This document shows, one piece after another, positions 7,928 to 16,819 of a stretch of 64,000 nucleotides of DNA; within the stretch, counting starts at the first letter, position 1, and each line of letters opens with the position of its first letter. The stretch comes from Rhodospirillales bacterium (GTDB lineage Bacteria; Pseudomonadota; Alphaproteobacteria; Acetobacterales; Acetobacteraceae), in NCBI GenBank assembly GCA_017304945.1, contig JAFKLG010000058.1:1-64000 (forward strand), given 5' to 3'. The position numbers were made by a program, and so were the translations under genes. The notes beneath the pieces are model-generated. The model saw nothing but the letters and a program-made list of their open reading frames with translations. It ran no database searches and was not told where the DNA came from.

Positions 7928-8002
7928 TGGAGCGGGCGAAGGGATTCGAACCCTCGACCCCAACCTTGGCAAGGTTGTGCTCTACCCCTGAGCTACGCCC
8001 GC
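7928..8002 (-). tRNA. tRNA-Gly (anticodon GCC)
   Basis: The minus strand from 8002 folds as a tRNA. The acceptor stem is GCGGGCG/CGCCCGC, the D arm contains GCTCAGGGGTAGAGC, the anticodon stem is CAACC/GGTTG around loop TTGCCAA, and the T arm is GGGTTCGAATCCC. The anticodon is GCC. The discriminator T and an encoded CCA occupy 7931-7928. The 3' end faces the low-GC region 1-7.7 kb, the usual polarity for integration of mobile elements at tRNA genes. Confidence 0.97.
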
Positions 8003-8190
8003 GCTCCGTCGAGGCGCGCCTTCTAAGCGGCTTCCGCGCCGATTGCAACACCCTCCCCACGAGAAAAGCCTCCACTCTGGACGCCGTCGGCCGGTCCCGG
8101 CATGGTCCCCCGGACGCGAGCGGCTTGCACCCCGCTTTTCACGCAACATCTCTAGCTCGAACACGACCGACGGTCAGGAATCGCAGGACC

Positions 8191-9153
8191 ATGGACCACA
8201 TCATCGGCCAGACCCCATCCGGCGTCCCCTCCGGCGACGCCCCCGCAGCCAGCGTCGCGCCCGCCGACATGATCGTCGACGGCGACCAGAAGACCTTCAT
8301 GAAGGACGTCATCGAGGCGTCCCGCCAGGTTCCGGTCCTGGTCGACTTCTGGGCCACCTGGTGCGGCCCCTGCAAGCAGCTCACGCCCACGCTCGAGAAG
8401 GTGGTTCGCGCCGCCGGCGGACGGGTGAAGCTGGTGAAGATCGACATCGACCAGAACCGCGCCCTGGTGCAGCAACTCACGCAGCTCGGCCTCCCGATGC
8501 AGTCGGTGCCCACCGTCGCCGCGTTCTGGCAGGGGCAGATCGCCGACCTGTTCCAGGGCGCGCTGCCGGAATCCGAGGTGAAGCGCTTCGTCGAGGCCCT
8601 GCTCAAGGGCACCGGTGGCTCCATGCCCGGCGCCGACCTGCTCGCCGAGGCCCGCGCCGCGCTCGAGGCCGGCAACGCGCAGGAGGCGGGTGAGCTGTTC
8701 AGCGCCCTGCTGCACGATGAACCCGAGAACGGGGATGCCTGGGGCGGCCTCATCCGCGCCCTGATGGCGCTCGGCCAGGAAGACCAGGCGATGCAGGCCC
8801 TGTCCCAGGTGCCCGAGAAGCTGCAGGACCACGCCGAGATCTCCGGCGCCCGCAGCGCGCTCATGCTGGCGCAGGAAGGTCGCAAGGCGAAGGATCAGCT
8901 CACCACGCTGCAGGCGCGGCTGGCGGCCGATCCTGCCGATCACCAGGCCCGCTACGACCTTGCCACCGCGCTGAACGCCATGGGCGAGCGGGAGCAGGCG
9001 GCCGAGGCGCTGCTCGAGATCGTCCGCCGCGCCCGCGGCTGGAACGAGGACGCCGCGCGCCTGCAGCTCCTGAAGTTCTTTGAGGCCTGGGGGTCGGACG
9101 ATCCCGCGACCGGGGCGGCGCGCCGCCGTCTGTCGGCCCTGCTGTTCAGCTAG
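8191..9153 (+). CDS. cnoX: Thioredoxin-TPR chaperedoxin (CnoX/YbbN-like)
   Basis: A 320-residue cytosolic protein. A thioredoxin domain (residues 30-135, with FWATWCGPCKQL) is followed by a helical TPR-like region to the C-terminus. This is the CnoX/YbbN architecture: a holdase that protects proteins from oxidative aggregation and cooperates with GroEL and DnaK. The redox CGPC is intact, as in many alphaproteobacteria, whereas E. coli has lost it. The ATG at 8191 has AGGA just upstream; upstream in-frame codons cross the tRNA region and are not coding. The next gene starts directly after its TAG, and four genes form an operon. Confidence 0.9.
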   Translation: MDHIIGQTPSGVPSGDAPAASVAPADMIVDGDQKTFMKDVIEASRQVPVLVDFWATWCGPCKQLTPTLEKVVRAAGGRVKLVKIDIDQNRALVQQLTQLGLPMQSVPTVAAFWQGQIADLFQGALPESEVKRFVEALLKGTGGSMPGADLLAEARAALEAGNAQEAGELFSALLHDEPENGDAWGGLIRALMALGQEDQAMQALSQVPEKLQDHAEISGARSALMLAQEGRKAKDQLTTLQARLAADPADHQARYDLATALNAMGEREQAAEALLEIVRRARGWNEDAARLQLLKFFEAWGSDDPATGAARRRLSALLFS

Positions 9154-9819
9154 ATGGCGGGATCCCATCCGACCGTAGAGACCCTGCCGGAGGCGTTCGC
9201 GGTCTTCCCGCTTGCCGGTGCGTTGCTGCTGCCGCGTGGGAAGCTGCCGCTCAACATCTTCGAGCCCCGCTACCTGGCGATGACCGAGGACAGCCTGGCC
9301 GCCGGCCGGATGTTCGCGATGATCCAGCCGGACCCCAAGGCGCCGGAAGGAGCGAACGGCCCCGGCCTGTATCAGGTCGGCTGCCTCGGCCGCCTCTCCT
9401 CGTTCAGCGAAACGGACGATGGGCGCTTCCTGATCACGCTCACCGGCCTGATTCGCTTCAACCTGGTCGAGGAGTTGGCGCCGCGGAACGGCTACCGGCG
9501 CGTGCGCGGCGACTTCGAGCCATTCTTCGGCGATCTCGATCCGACGCCGCAGCCCTCGGGTGTGGAACGGGAGGCGCTGCTCACCGCACTGCGCGGCTAC
9601 TTCGCGCGCCGCAATTTCGAGGCGAACTGGGACGCCATCCGACGCATGCCGGATGAGGCCCTGGTCGTGACACTCGCCATGGTCTGCCCGTTCGAGCCGG
9701 CGGAGAAGCAGGCGCTGCTGGAGGCGCGGTCGGAGGCCGATCGTGCCACCACCCTGCTCGCGCTGCTGCAAATGGGCGCCGTGGCGCCGGACACGCCGCC
9801 CGGTCGCGCGGCGAGCTGA
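9154..9819 (+). CDS. LON peptidase substrate-binding domain protein
   Basis: A 221-residue protein consisting of a Lon N-terminal (substrate-binding) domain only: FPLAGALLLPRGKLPLNIFEPRYLAM near residues 18-45, the VGCLGRL strand, then a helical bundle. It has no ATPase or protease domain. The family is widespread and its role is unknown, perhaps substrate capture. Its ATG abuts the stop of the CnoX-like gene, so translation is likely coupled; a protein-quality-control role would fit. Confidence 0.9.
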   Translation: MAGSHPTVETLPEAFAVFPLAGALLLPRGKLPLNIFEPRYLAMTEDSLAAGRMFAMIQPDPKAPEGANGPGLYQVGCLGRLSSFSETDDGRFLITLTGLIRFNLVEELAPRNGYRRVRGDFEPFFGDLDPTPQPSGVEREALLTALRGYFARRNFEANWDAIRRMPDEALVVTLAMVCPFEPAEKQALLEARSEADRATTLLALLQMGAVAPDTPPGRAAS

Positions 9820-9828
9820 GACCCGAAG

Positions 9829-10038
9829 ATGAGCGACACCACTGCCGAACCGCCCACCGAGGACGTACCCGTGGATCCGCGATTGCTGGAAATCCTGGTC
9901 TGCCCGGTGACCAAGGGACCGCTGGACTACGACCGCGCTGCGAACGAACTGATCAGCCGCCGCGCCGGCCTCGCCTACCCGGTGCGCGGGGGCATCCCGA
10001 TCATGCTGCCCGAGGAAGCCCGCAAGCTCGACGCATGA
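9829..10038 (+). CDS. Trm112 family protein
   Basis: A 69-residue Trm112/YcaR-like zinc-ribbon-type fold protein: [17 protein letters not shown], then [20 protein letters not shown]. In eukaryotes Trm112 activates methyltransferases; bacterial members are mostly uncharacterised. Only one Cys remains in the first half, so metal binding is doubtful. Its stop overlaps the ATG of the DUF971 gene (ATGA), indicating coupling. Confidence 0.9.
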   Translation: MSDTTAEPPTEDVPVDPRLLEILVCPVTKGPLDYDRAANELISRRAGLAYPVRGGIPIMLPEEARKLDA

Positions 10039-10391
10039 CCCCCGACGTCACCGACCTGCGCTATGAGCGTGCGACTCGCACGCTCCACGTCGCTTTCGCC
10101 GACGGGCAGGCGTTTGCGCTTCCGGCCGAGTATCTCCGTGTGGAGAGCCCGAGCGCGGAGGTGCAGGGGCATGGACCGGGGCAGAGAAAGCTGGTGGCGG
10201 GCCGGTCGCATGTCGGGATCATCGCGATCGAGCCGGTCGGCAACTACGCCGTGCGCCTCACCTTCGACGACCTCCACGACAGCGGCATCTTCTCCTGGGA
10301 ATACCTCCTCGAGCTCGGTCGTGAGCACGACAGCCGCTGGAGCGCCTATCTGCACGCGCTAGCCGTCGCCGGGCTCAGCCGCGATCCCTGA
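10035..10391 (+). CDS. DUF971 (gamma-butyrobetaine hydroxylase N-terminal-like) protein
   Basis: A 118-residue protein. The fold seen at the N-terminus of gamma-butyrobetaine hydroxylases is present as a stand-alone domain: [19 protein letters not shown], then [24 protein letters not shown]. The family is often linked with iron-sulfur proteins, but the function is not established. It is the last gene of the cnoX-like operon and converges on the MFS gene. Confidence 0.9.
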   Translation: MTPDVTDLRYERATRTLHVAFADGQAFALPAEYLRVESPSAEVQGHGPGQRKLVAGRSHVGIIAIEPVGNYAVRLTFDDLHDSGIFSWEYLLELGREHDSRWSAYLHALAVAGLSRDP

Positions 10392-10399
10392 TCCGGCGC

Positions 10400-10422
10400 C
10401 GTTCGCCGGGGCCGGCGGAACG
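10400..10422. terminator. Hairpin between convergent genes
   Basis: CGTTCGCCGG (10400-10409) pairs with CCGGCGGAACG (10412-10422), with one bulged base. It fills the 31-bp gap between the convergent DUF971 and MFS genes, so it may serve both as a terminator. No clear T-run on either side. Confidence 0.5.
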
Positions 10423-11988
10423 TCAGTGCGCCAGGGCGGCCGGCTCCGCCGGCGGCTCGTGCGCCGAGGCGGTGCGCAGCGGCAGGTCGCGCATTCCCAG
10501 CGCCACGACGACCGCAACCGCCATGGCGATCGCGCAGGCGAGGAAGGCCCAGTGGAACGCGTCGGCCAGGGCGACCTGCACCTGTGGCATCATCGCCGGC
10601 GTGATGCCGGCCAGTGCCCCGCCGTGTTGGCGCACTTCGCCCAGCTCGATATGCGCGGTGATCCCCAGCCGCGCGAGTTCGGAGGCGAACCCGGCGGCCA
10701 GGATCGCGCCCACCAGCGTGGAGCCGAACGCGCCGCCCATCGAGCGCAGGAACAGCAGGCAGCCGGTTGCGGCGCCGATATCACGACGCTCCGCCGCGTT
10801 CTGCACCGTCACGAGGCTGCTCGGCATCACCAGTCCCAGGGAGAAGCCCAGCACAGCCTGCGCGCCCAGCAGCAGCAGGCGCGGCGTCTGCGCGCCGGCG
10901 AATGCCAGCAGCACGAAGCCGACCATGCACCCGATCAGCCCCGCCACCATGATCGCCTTCATCCGGCCGCGACGGCGACCAAGCCAGCCGGCGCAGATCG
11001 CACCGACGCAGTTGAGGCCGAGGAAGGGTACGATCAGGGCGCCGGACATCGCCGCGTCGGCGCCGCGCACCAATTGGAAGAACAGGGGCAACAGGAAGCT
11101 GCCGCCGAACAGCGCCAGGGCGCCGCAGAACGCGATCGCGACGCCGCGCACGAAAACCGGATTGGAGAACAGCCGCGGCGGCAGCAGCGGGTCGGAGAAC
11201 CGGCGCTCTTGCCGCGCCAGCAGCGCGATCAGCACGAGCCCGGCCGCGGCGAGGCCGAGGATGAGGGGGGAGGTCCAGGGTGCCTCCACCCCGCCCCAGC
11301 TCAACACCAGCAGCCAGGCGCTGACCGCTGCGGTGAGCAGGCCCGCCCCGGCCCAGTCGATCCGCGCCTTGCCGGATCGGATCGGCAGCACCCGCAGCGC
11401 GCGGTCGCACAGGACCATCGCGATCACCGCGACCGGCAGGTTGATCCAGAAGATCCAGCGCCAGGAGAGCGCATCCGTCACCCAGCCACCGATCACCGGG
11501 CCGGCGACCGAGGCGATGCCCCAGGTCGAGGCCATGTAGCCCTGGTAGCGTCCCCGTTCCCGTGGGCTGACCACGTCGGCGATCGCCGCCTGCGCCATCG
11601 ACATCAGCCCCGCGCCGCCGATCCCCTGCAGCGCGCGGGCGATCACGAGCTGGCCGAGGCTGCCCGCCAGGGCGCAGAGCCCGGAGGTCACGGCGAAGAT
11701 CGCCAGCGCGATCAGCAGCAGCTTGCGACGGCCGTAGATGTCGGAGAGCTTGCCGTAGATCGGCGTCATCGCGGTGGAGGTCAGGAGGTAGGCCGAGACG
11801 ATCCAGGCGAGATGGCCGAATCCATTCAGGTCCGCGGCGATCGCCGGCACCGCGGGGATGACCACGGTCTGGTCGATCGCGGCCAGGAAGATGCAGAGCA
11901 GGATGCCACTGAGCACCTGCAGGATCTGCTGGTGCGTGAACCGCGGAGTCGCGTCAGGAACGGGCGGCGCGGGGTCCTGGTTCGGCAT
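10423..11988 (-). CDS. DHA2-family MFS multidrug efflux transporter
   Basis: A 521-residue EmrB/QacA-type drug:proton antiporter with about 14 hydrophobic segments. The first TM carries the DHA2 pattern [30 protein letters not shown] is motif A, and [14 protein letters not shown] and [10 protein letters not shown] follow (motif C region). The start is the ATG at 11988, preceded by GGAGGA five bases away. An upstream in-frame ATG would add a basic stretch covering a duplicated dyad and is unlikely. No membrane-fusion partner is adjacent. Confidence 0.92.
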   Translation of the reverse strand: MPNQDPAPPVPDATPRFTHQQILQVLSGILLCIFLAAIDQTVVIPAVPAIAADLNGFGHLAWIVSAYLLTSTAMTPIYGKLSDIYGRRKLLLIALAIFAVTSGLCALAGSLGQLVIARALQGIGGAGLMSMAQAAIADVVSPRERGRYQGYMASTWGIASVAGPVIGGWVTDALSWRWIFWINLPVAVIAMVLCDRALRVLPIRSGKARIDWAGAGLLTAAVSAWLLVLSWGGVEAPWTSPLILGLAAAGLVLIALLARQERRFSDPLLPPRLFSNPVFVRGVAIAFCGALALFGGSFLLPLFFQLVRGADAAMSGALIVPFLGLNCVGAICAGWLGRRRGRMKAIMVAGLIGCMVGFVLLAFAGAQTPRLLLLGAQAVLGFSLGLVMPSSLVTVQNAAERRDIGAATGCLLFLRSMGGAFGSTLVGAILAAGFASELARLGITAHIELGEVRQHGGALAGITPAMMPQVQVALADAFHWAFLACAIAMAVAVVVALGMRDLPLRTASAHEPPAEPAALAH

Positions 11989-12042
11989 GGGTATCCTCCG
12001 GCGTCGACGAGCGGCACGCGCTGACCTCGCGCCCCTTCGTCG

Positions 12043-12079
12043 TTTACTGCACCGCAGCATGTCTACTGCACCGCAGCAT
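12043..12079 (-). promoter_or_regulatory. Duplicated dyad operator upstream of the MFS gene
   Basis: Two near-identical 18-mers, TTTACTGCACCGCAGCAT at 12043 and TCTACTGCACCGCAGCAT at 12062, are offset by 19 bp. Each holds the dyad CTGC-ACC-GCAG. They sit 55-90 bp before the efflux start codon, where a repressor would act. No regulator gene is adjacent, so the binding protein is unknown. Confidence 0.55.
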
Positions 12080-12361
12080 CCCGTGCTACGCCACCGGTTC
12101 AACCCTGCTCAGCGTTTATCCAGAACCCAGATCGGCTGACACAATTTTGCTGCGTGAACATGCGAGTGGCCAGATTGTAGGCATTCCCCCGGCGCTTGAA
12201 GGAGTTTCCGGGAGGAGGAGGGGCCAGGCGGTCATGCCAACCAAGTTGCCGCAGGCGGTCCATGCGGTCGCGTCGCCGCTGGCCTGCCGGGCTGACGCAT
12301 AATCCGTACGTTCACGCCGGTCTGCGCGGACCTTCTGCGCGCGCCGCCCGGAGGGTCGCGG

Positions 12362-12853
12362 TTACTCCAGAACGCGCACCGTGCGCAAACCCAGCTGCAG
12401 CGCCGCGAGAAGATCGGGAAGGGCGAGGGCGATGCAGCCTTCCGTCGGCGCATAGTCGGGCCGCGCGACATGAAGGAAGATCGCCGACCCACGGCCGCGC
12501 TCGACCGGGGCGTCGTTCCACCCGAGCACGCCGATCACGTCATAGACGAAGTCGCTGCGCCACAGCTCCTCGCAGCGCGCCTCGTGCGGCAGGCGGACCT
12601 GCCGGTTGTAGTCCCGATGGGTCGGGTCGTCGCACCAGCCGTCATTCGGGGCGAGCGGCTCGAGCGGCAGGCCGCCGGCCGGCGGACGCACGCGGTCGGC
12701 GCGGTACAGCACGCGTCGCAGGGGCAGCAGGCCCAGCGGCGTCGCATGGTCGCCCTCGGTCTTCTGCGCCGTCACGCCGCGGGCGCCGAGCGCGGCACGG
12801 ACCACGCGGCCGGCCAGCACGAATCGGCCGTCGGGATGCACCACCGCTTCCAT
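12362..12853 (-). CDS. L,D-transpeptidase (YkuD) domain protein
   Basis: A 163-residue protein resembling stand-alone YkuD-like proteins of Gram-negative bacteria. TPLGLLPLRRVLYR is the substrate-strand region; the catalytic motif is FLHVARPDYAPTEGCIAL, matching HxxxxxxxxxxxGC with the nucleophilic Cys near residue 141. No signal peptide or TM is visible, so export, if any, is not explained by the sequence. It starts 4 bp after the ribA stop and is probably co-transcribed with it. Function in peptidoglycan cross-linking is inferred from the family. Confidence 0.85.
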   Translation of the reverse strand: MEAVVHPDGRFVLAGRVVRAALGARGVTAQKTEGDHATPLGLLPLRRVLYRADRVRPPAGGLPLEPLAPNDGWCDDPTHRDYNRQVRLPHEARCEELWRSDFVYDVIGVLGWNDAPVERGRGSAIFLHVARPDYAPTEGCIALALPDLLAALQLGLRTVRVLE

Positions 12854-12857
12854 CGGC

Positions 12858-14006
12858 TCAGTCCAGCAGGTGCCCGAACCGCGCGGCCTTGGTGGCCAGG
12901 TACTCGTCGTTGACCCCGTTCGGCGCGAAGGCGTGCGCCTCCCGCCCGACCACGGCGATCCCGCAGGCCTGCAGCGCGGTGAGTTTGTCCGGGTTGTTGG
13001 TCAGCAGCCGCACCCGGGTGAGCCCGAGCTGCTGGAGCATCGTCGCGGCAATCATGAAGTTCCGCTCGTCGGCGCCCCAGCCAAGCACCCGGTTCGCGTC
13101 CAGCGTGTCGAGGCCGCGATCCTGCAGCGCATAGGCGCGCAGCTTGTTGACCAGCCCGATCCCGCGGCCCTCCTGGGCGAGATAGAGCAGCACGCCCGCG
13201 CCTTCCTCGGCCATGCGGCGCAGGGCGCCACGCAACTGCTCCCCGCAATCGCACCGCATGCTGCCCAGCAGGTCGCCCGTGAAGCATTCGGAATGCAGGC
13301 GGACGAGCGGGGCGTCGGTGGTCTCCGGCTCGCCGATGACGATCGCGAGGTGCTCGATCCCGGAGCCTTCGGCGCGGAACGCCACGACCCGGCTCTCCGG
13401 CGCGTCCACCAGCGGCACGTTGGCGGCCGCGATTCGTCGCAGCGACACCACCTCGGCGGCCGGGTAGGCCAGCACGTCCTCCGCGGCGACCGAATCCAAG
13501 GCCCGATCGGTGAGCCGGGACAGGGCGTCCTTCCGCGCCGGCGCCGCCAGCACGGTCGGCAGCAGGCGCCCGATCTTCAACAACGCGATCGCCGCCGCGG
13601 CCAGCGCCGGAACCGGGGCCGGCTCCAGCTGCGGCCGACCCTTCAGGGGGGGCGCGGTCGGGTCGGCGAGGCTGCGCAGCGGGTCCGGAGAGAGCAATTC
13701 CGGCGGTAGATGTGCCGCGATCGCCGCCTCGCCCTGTTCCACCGGGCGGTGCAGCACGGCGGCGGCGCGGACCGGGGGGAGCAGCAGCGACGGGGGGGCC
13801 TCTGCCAGCAGGGCGAGTTCGGCGAGCCCGTCGGCCCCGGCCGTCTCGGCGGCGAGCAACACCAGGGGTGCCGCGCCCTCCAGCAGCACCGGCAGACCCC
13901 GGCGCAGTTCGGACGCCGCGCGATGGATCCGCCGCAGGCGGAGCGATTCCGGCGGCAATGGCGGGGTGGTGGGGGAGTCCGGCAACCGGGCCTGGGACGG
14001 GTTCAT
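12858..14006 (-). CDS. ribA: GTP cyclohydrolase II (RibA), with divergent N-terminal domain
   Basis: A 382-residue protein; the C-terminal 200 residues are GTP cyclohydrolase II, the first step of riboflavin synthesis. Zinc ligands are in ECFTGDLLGSMRCDCGEQL; the active-site stretch is YLAQEGRGIGLVNKL. Residues 1-170 are Ala/Pro/Leu-rich and occupy the place of the DHBP synthase (RibB) domain, but I cannot see the RibB acidic motif, so this half is probably a degenerate RibB-like domain. The reported function therefore rests on the C-terminus. It is transcribed divergently from the response regulator, with a 341-bp gap. Confidence 0.9.
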   Translation of the reverse strand: MNPSQARLPDSPTTPPLPPESLRLRRIHRAASELRRGLPVLLEGAAPLVLLAAETAGADGLAELALLAEAPPSLLLPPVRAAAVLHRPVEQGEAAIAAHLPPELLSPDPLRSLADPTAPPLKGRPQLEPAPVPALAAAAIALLKIGRLLPTVLAAPARKDALSRLTDRALDSVAAEDVLAYPAAEVVSLRRIAAANVPLVDAPESRVVAFRAEGSGIEHLAIVIGEPETTDAPLVRLHSECFTGDLLGSMRCDCGEQLRGALRRMAEEGAGVLLYLAQEGRGIGLVNKLRAYALQDRGLDTLDANRVLGWGADERNFMIAATMLQQLGLTRVRLLTNNPDKLTALQACGIAVVGREAHAFAPNGVNDEYLATKAARFGHLLD

Positions 14007-14347
14007 GCGATTACGTTCACGCGAGCTGCTGGTTTTGGAAACAATTTCGGCTCATTTTCGTCATGATTGACCCCGACGGTTCGGCTCGGCGGCAACGCCA
14101 CCACCGAACCGACGTGGCATGTTCGCGCCAAGACCATATATGGCGGGGGCAGGGCGTTGTCTTGGCCTGTTTCACGAGTTTGTGAGCGGGTGTGAGCCGC
14201 GCTGAAACGTGATGTGGCCGTGACGTGATCCGTGTCGTGAGCGTTTCCAGCGACGCGGGCCGCGCGGCTATGGTGAGGCTGGTGTGCCGGGCCAACCTGT
14301 GGGCGTGGGCTTCTGCCACGTCCGGCACTATTGAGGGGATGTAGGAC
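14007..14347. other. Divergent intergenic region between ribA and the response regulator
   Basis: No gene seen. The stretch is less GC-rich than its surroundings near ribA. It contains a nested hairpin: GGTTCGG (14078-14084) pairs with CCGAACC (14104-14110), with GGCG-GCAA-CGCC inside. The hairpin lies about 70-105 bases before the ribA start and could be a leader structure. It does not show conserved FMN riboswitch elements that I can recognise. Confidence 0.5.
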
Positions 14348-15088
14348 ATGTCGGCTGAACGACCGATTCTGATCGTGGATGACGACGGTGATCTGCGCAT
14401 GACCCTGGCCGAACAGCTTGCGGTGGACGGGGAGTTCACGGCGACCGAGGCTGCCTCGATCGAGGAAGCGGAACAGAAGTTGCTGGCGAAGGACGCGCGG
14501 TTCGACGCTGTGATCCTCGACGTCGGGCTGCCCGATGGGGACGGCCGCGACCTCTGCGTCCGCTTGCGCAAGCAGGGCCAGAAGATGCCGATCATCATGC
14601 TCACCGGATCGGATGCCGAGACGGACGTGGTGCGCGGCCTCGATTCGGGGGCCAACGACTACATCGCGAAGCCATTCCGGCTGAACGAGCTGCTCGCGCG
14701 GCTGCGGGCGCAGCTCCGGATCTTCGAAAATAGTGAAGACGCCGTCTTCACGATCGGACCCTATACGTTCCGCCCGGCGGCGAAACTGTTGCAGGATCCC
14801 GCGAAGAACCGGCGCATCCGGCTGACCGAGAAGGAAGCCGCGATCCTGAAGTTCCTGTATCGTGCGGGTACCCGCGCGGTGGCGCGCCAGGTGCTGCTCA
14901 ACGAGGTGTGGGGCTACAACGCCGCCGTCACCACCCACACGTTGGAGACGCACATCTATCGCCTGCGGCAGAAGATCGAGCCGGATCCGGCGAACGCCCG
15001 CCTGCTGGTGACCGAGGGGGGCGGCTACCGCCTGGACCCCGAGGGCATCCCGGCCGCGACCCCGGTGCCGACGCCGGTCCACGCCTGA
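14348..15088 (+). CDS. OmpR-family response regulator
   Basis: A 246-residue two-component regulator. The receiver domain is at residues 1-120, with DDD at the acidic pocket, phospho-acceptor Asp in ILDVGLPDGDG, and KPF. The winged-helix DNA-binding domain is at residues 130-230 (LTEKEAAILKFLYRAG, then TTHTLETHIYRLRQKIE). No kinase gene is adjacent, so it is an orphan regulator here. A short Pro-rich tail follows the wing. A strong hairpin follows about 80 bp downstream. Confidence 0.93.
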   Translation: MSAERPILIVDDDGDLRMTLAEQLAVDGEFTATEAASIEEAEQKLLAKDARFDAVILDVGLPDGDGRDLCVRLRKQGQKMPIIMLTGSDAETDVVRGLDSGANDYIAKPFRLNELLARLRAQLRIFENSEDAVFTIGPYTFRPAAKLLQDPAKNRRIRLTEKEAAILKFLYRAGTRAVARQVLLNEVWGYNAAVTTHTLETHIYRLRQKIEPDPANARLLVTEGGGYRLDPEGIPAATPVPTPVHA

Positions 15089-15168
15089 CCCAAGGCGCGG
15101 GATGAGCGGAAGGGACGACGTCAGCCGTTCCTCCCGACCGCGTCTCGTCCGTGTCACCTCATGAAGCA

Positions 15169-15189
15169 CCGGCCTTCGTCGAAGGCCGG
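15169..15189 (+). terminator. Terminator hairpin after the response regulator
   Basis: CCGGCCTTC-GTC-GAAGGCCGG, a perfect 9-bp stem with a 3-nt loop, followed by TTCTCG. It lies 80 bp beyond the response-regulator stop. Confidence 0.75.
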
Positions 15190-15236
15190 TTCTCGCCGTG
15201 GCGGACATCGGATTCCATCGCTTTACACGCACAGAA

Positions 15237-15269
15237 CCGCCCGCGCCGGGAACGCCCTGGCGCGGGCGG
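15237..15269 (-). terminator. Terminator hairpin after the symporter
   Basis: CCGCCCGCGCC (15237-15247) pairs with GGCGCGGGCGG (15259-15269), an 11-bp GC stem located 8 bp past the symporter stop. On the minus strand it is followed by TTCTGT. Confidence 0.75.
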
Positions 15270-15276
15270 CTTGCCG

Positions 15277-16815
15277 TCAGGCGTAGTCCTCGAACGCGCC
15301 CGCGCGTCGCGCGTCGGCGCGCAGGTTGAACAGCGGCGAGAGCACCACCGATACCGCCACGTTCACGATCACCGACAGGATCGCGATGTAGCAGGGGAAG
15401 GTCACCCCTCCGACATGCAGCGGCCAGATCGGGGTCCAGTTGTTGAGCACAACCATCCAGGTGCCCAGCACGAAGCCCACCACCCAGCCGATCAGCAGCG
15501 CCCAGCCGTTCAGGAACCGCGCATAGAGCGTCAGCAGCACCGAGGGCGCGGTCTGGATGATCCAGACGCCGCCCAGGAGCTGCAGATACAGCGCGAACTG
15601 CAGCGGCAGGGCGAAGATGAATACCAGCGCACCCGCCTTCACCACCAACGACACGATCTTCGCCACCTGGCTCTCCTGCGCGTCGCTGCAGGCGGGATTG
15701 AGGAAGGCGCGATAGATGTTGCGGGTGAAGGTGTTGGCGGTGGCGATCGACATGATCGCCGCCGGCACCAGCGCGCCGATGGCGATCGCCGCGAAGGCGA
15801 TGCCCACGAACCAGGACGGGAACAACGCCAGGAACAGCGCCGGCACCGAGAAGTTGGCGCCATAGCGCTTGAACCCGTCGGCGAAGGCGGGCATGGCGCC
15901 GACGCCGATCGCGATCGCCATGAACCCGACCAGCGCCAGGAAGCCCAGCATCACCGAATAGGCCGGCAGCATCACCGCGTTCCGGCGGATCACCCCGGCG
16001 CTCGAGGAGCTGAGGATGCCGGTGATCGAATGCGGATACAGGAACAGCGCGAGCGCCGATCCCAGGGCGAGCGAGCCGTAGGCGCTGAACGCGCCGTACG
16101 AGTCGGCCGGCGGCGTGGCGAGCAGCAGCTTGGCCGGGGGGATTGCCGCGAACATCTTGTCGTAGCCGCCGATATGGATCGGAACGGCGATGATGGCGGC
16201 CAGCACCGTCGCGTAGATCAGCACGTCCTTCACCACCGCGATCATCGCCGGCGCGCGCAGGCCGGAGGTGTAGGTGAACGCGGCCAGGATGATGAAGGCG
16301 ATGATCAGCGGCAGGTCGCCCAGCCACCCGCTGGTTTCGATCCCCATCGCGCCGATCACCACCTGCATGCCCACGAGCTGCAGGGCGATGTAGGGCATGG
16401 TCGCCAGGATGCCCGTGAACGAGACCGCCAGCCCGAGCCAGCGGTTGCCGAAGCGGCCGGTGACGAAATCGGCGGAGGTGACGTATCCGTGGCGATGCGC
16501 GATTGCCCACAGTCGCGGGAAGGCGACGTAGAGGAGGGGATAGATCAGGATCGTGTAGGGGACCGCGAAGAAGCCCAGCGCGCCGGCGCCGAACAACACC
16601 GCCGGGACCGCGACGAAGGTGTAGGCGGTATAGAGGTCGCCGCCGACCAGGAACCAGGTGACCATGGTGCCGAACCGGCGTCCGCCCAGGCCCCATTCGT
16701 GCAGTTGGTCCAGATCGCCCTTGCGCCAATGCGCGGCAATGAAGCCGATCCAGGTGACCAGGACGAACAGCGCGACGAAGACGATCGCCGCCGTCCAGTT
16801 GATCCCGCCGCTCAT
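15277..16815 (-). CDS. Sodium:solute symporter (SSS family, monocarboxylate type)
   Basis: A 512-residue inner-membrane transporter with about 13 hydrophobic segments. Typical SSS stretches are WGLGGRRFGTMVTWFLVGGD after TM1 and FPRLWAIAHRHGYVTSADF; the sequence resembles MctP-type monocarboxylate (lactate, pyruvate, acetate) permeases. The exact substrate cannot be read from the sequence. It is preceded by a DUF3311 gene ending 4 bp upstream, the usual partner of such symporters, and a strong terminator follows its stop. Confidence 0.92.
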   Translation of the reverse strand: MSGGINWTAAIVFVALFVLVTWIGFIAAHWRKGDLDQLHEWGLGGRRFGTMVTWFLVGGDLYTAYTFVAVPAVLFGAGALGFFAVPYTILIYPLLYVAFPRLWAIAHRHGYVTSADFVTGRFGNRWLGLAVSFTGILATMPYIALQLVGMQVVIGAMGIETSGWLGDLPLIIAFIILAAFTYTSGLRAPAMIAVVKDVLIYATVLAAIIAVPIHIGGYDKMFAAIPPAKLLLATPPADSYGAFSAYGSLALGSALALFLYPHSITGILSSSSAGVIRRNAVMLPAYSVMLGFLALVGFMAIAIGVGAMPAFADGFKRYGANFSVPALFLALFPSWFVGIAFAAIAIGALVPAAIMSIATANTFTRNIYRAFLNPACSDAQESQVAKIVSLVVKAGALVFIFALPLQFALYLQLLGGVWIIQTAPSVLLTLYARFLNGWALLIGWVVGFVLGTWMVVLNNWTPIWPLHVGGVTFPCYIAILSVIVNVAVSVVLSPLFNLRADARRAGAFEDYA

Positions 16816-16819
16816 CGCC

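Noticed and set aside
7736-7972. Minus-strand open frame reading through the tRNA
   Set aside because: Its start lies inside the tRNA-Gly gene; the product is a common artefact of such loci.
12196-12361. Arg-rich plus-strand frame after the efflux gene
   Set aside because: It continues antisense through the L,D-transpeptidase and ribA genes and has no domain.
14078-14110. Nested hairpin before ribA as an FMN riboswitch
   Set aside because: The conserved multi-helix core of FMN riboswitches is not recognisable; only a simple nested stem is visible.
14003-16729. Long minus-strand frame across the response regulator and symporter
   Set aside because: It is out of frame with the symporter on the same strand and antisense to the response regulator, both of which have strong family motifs.
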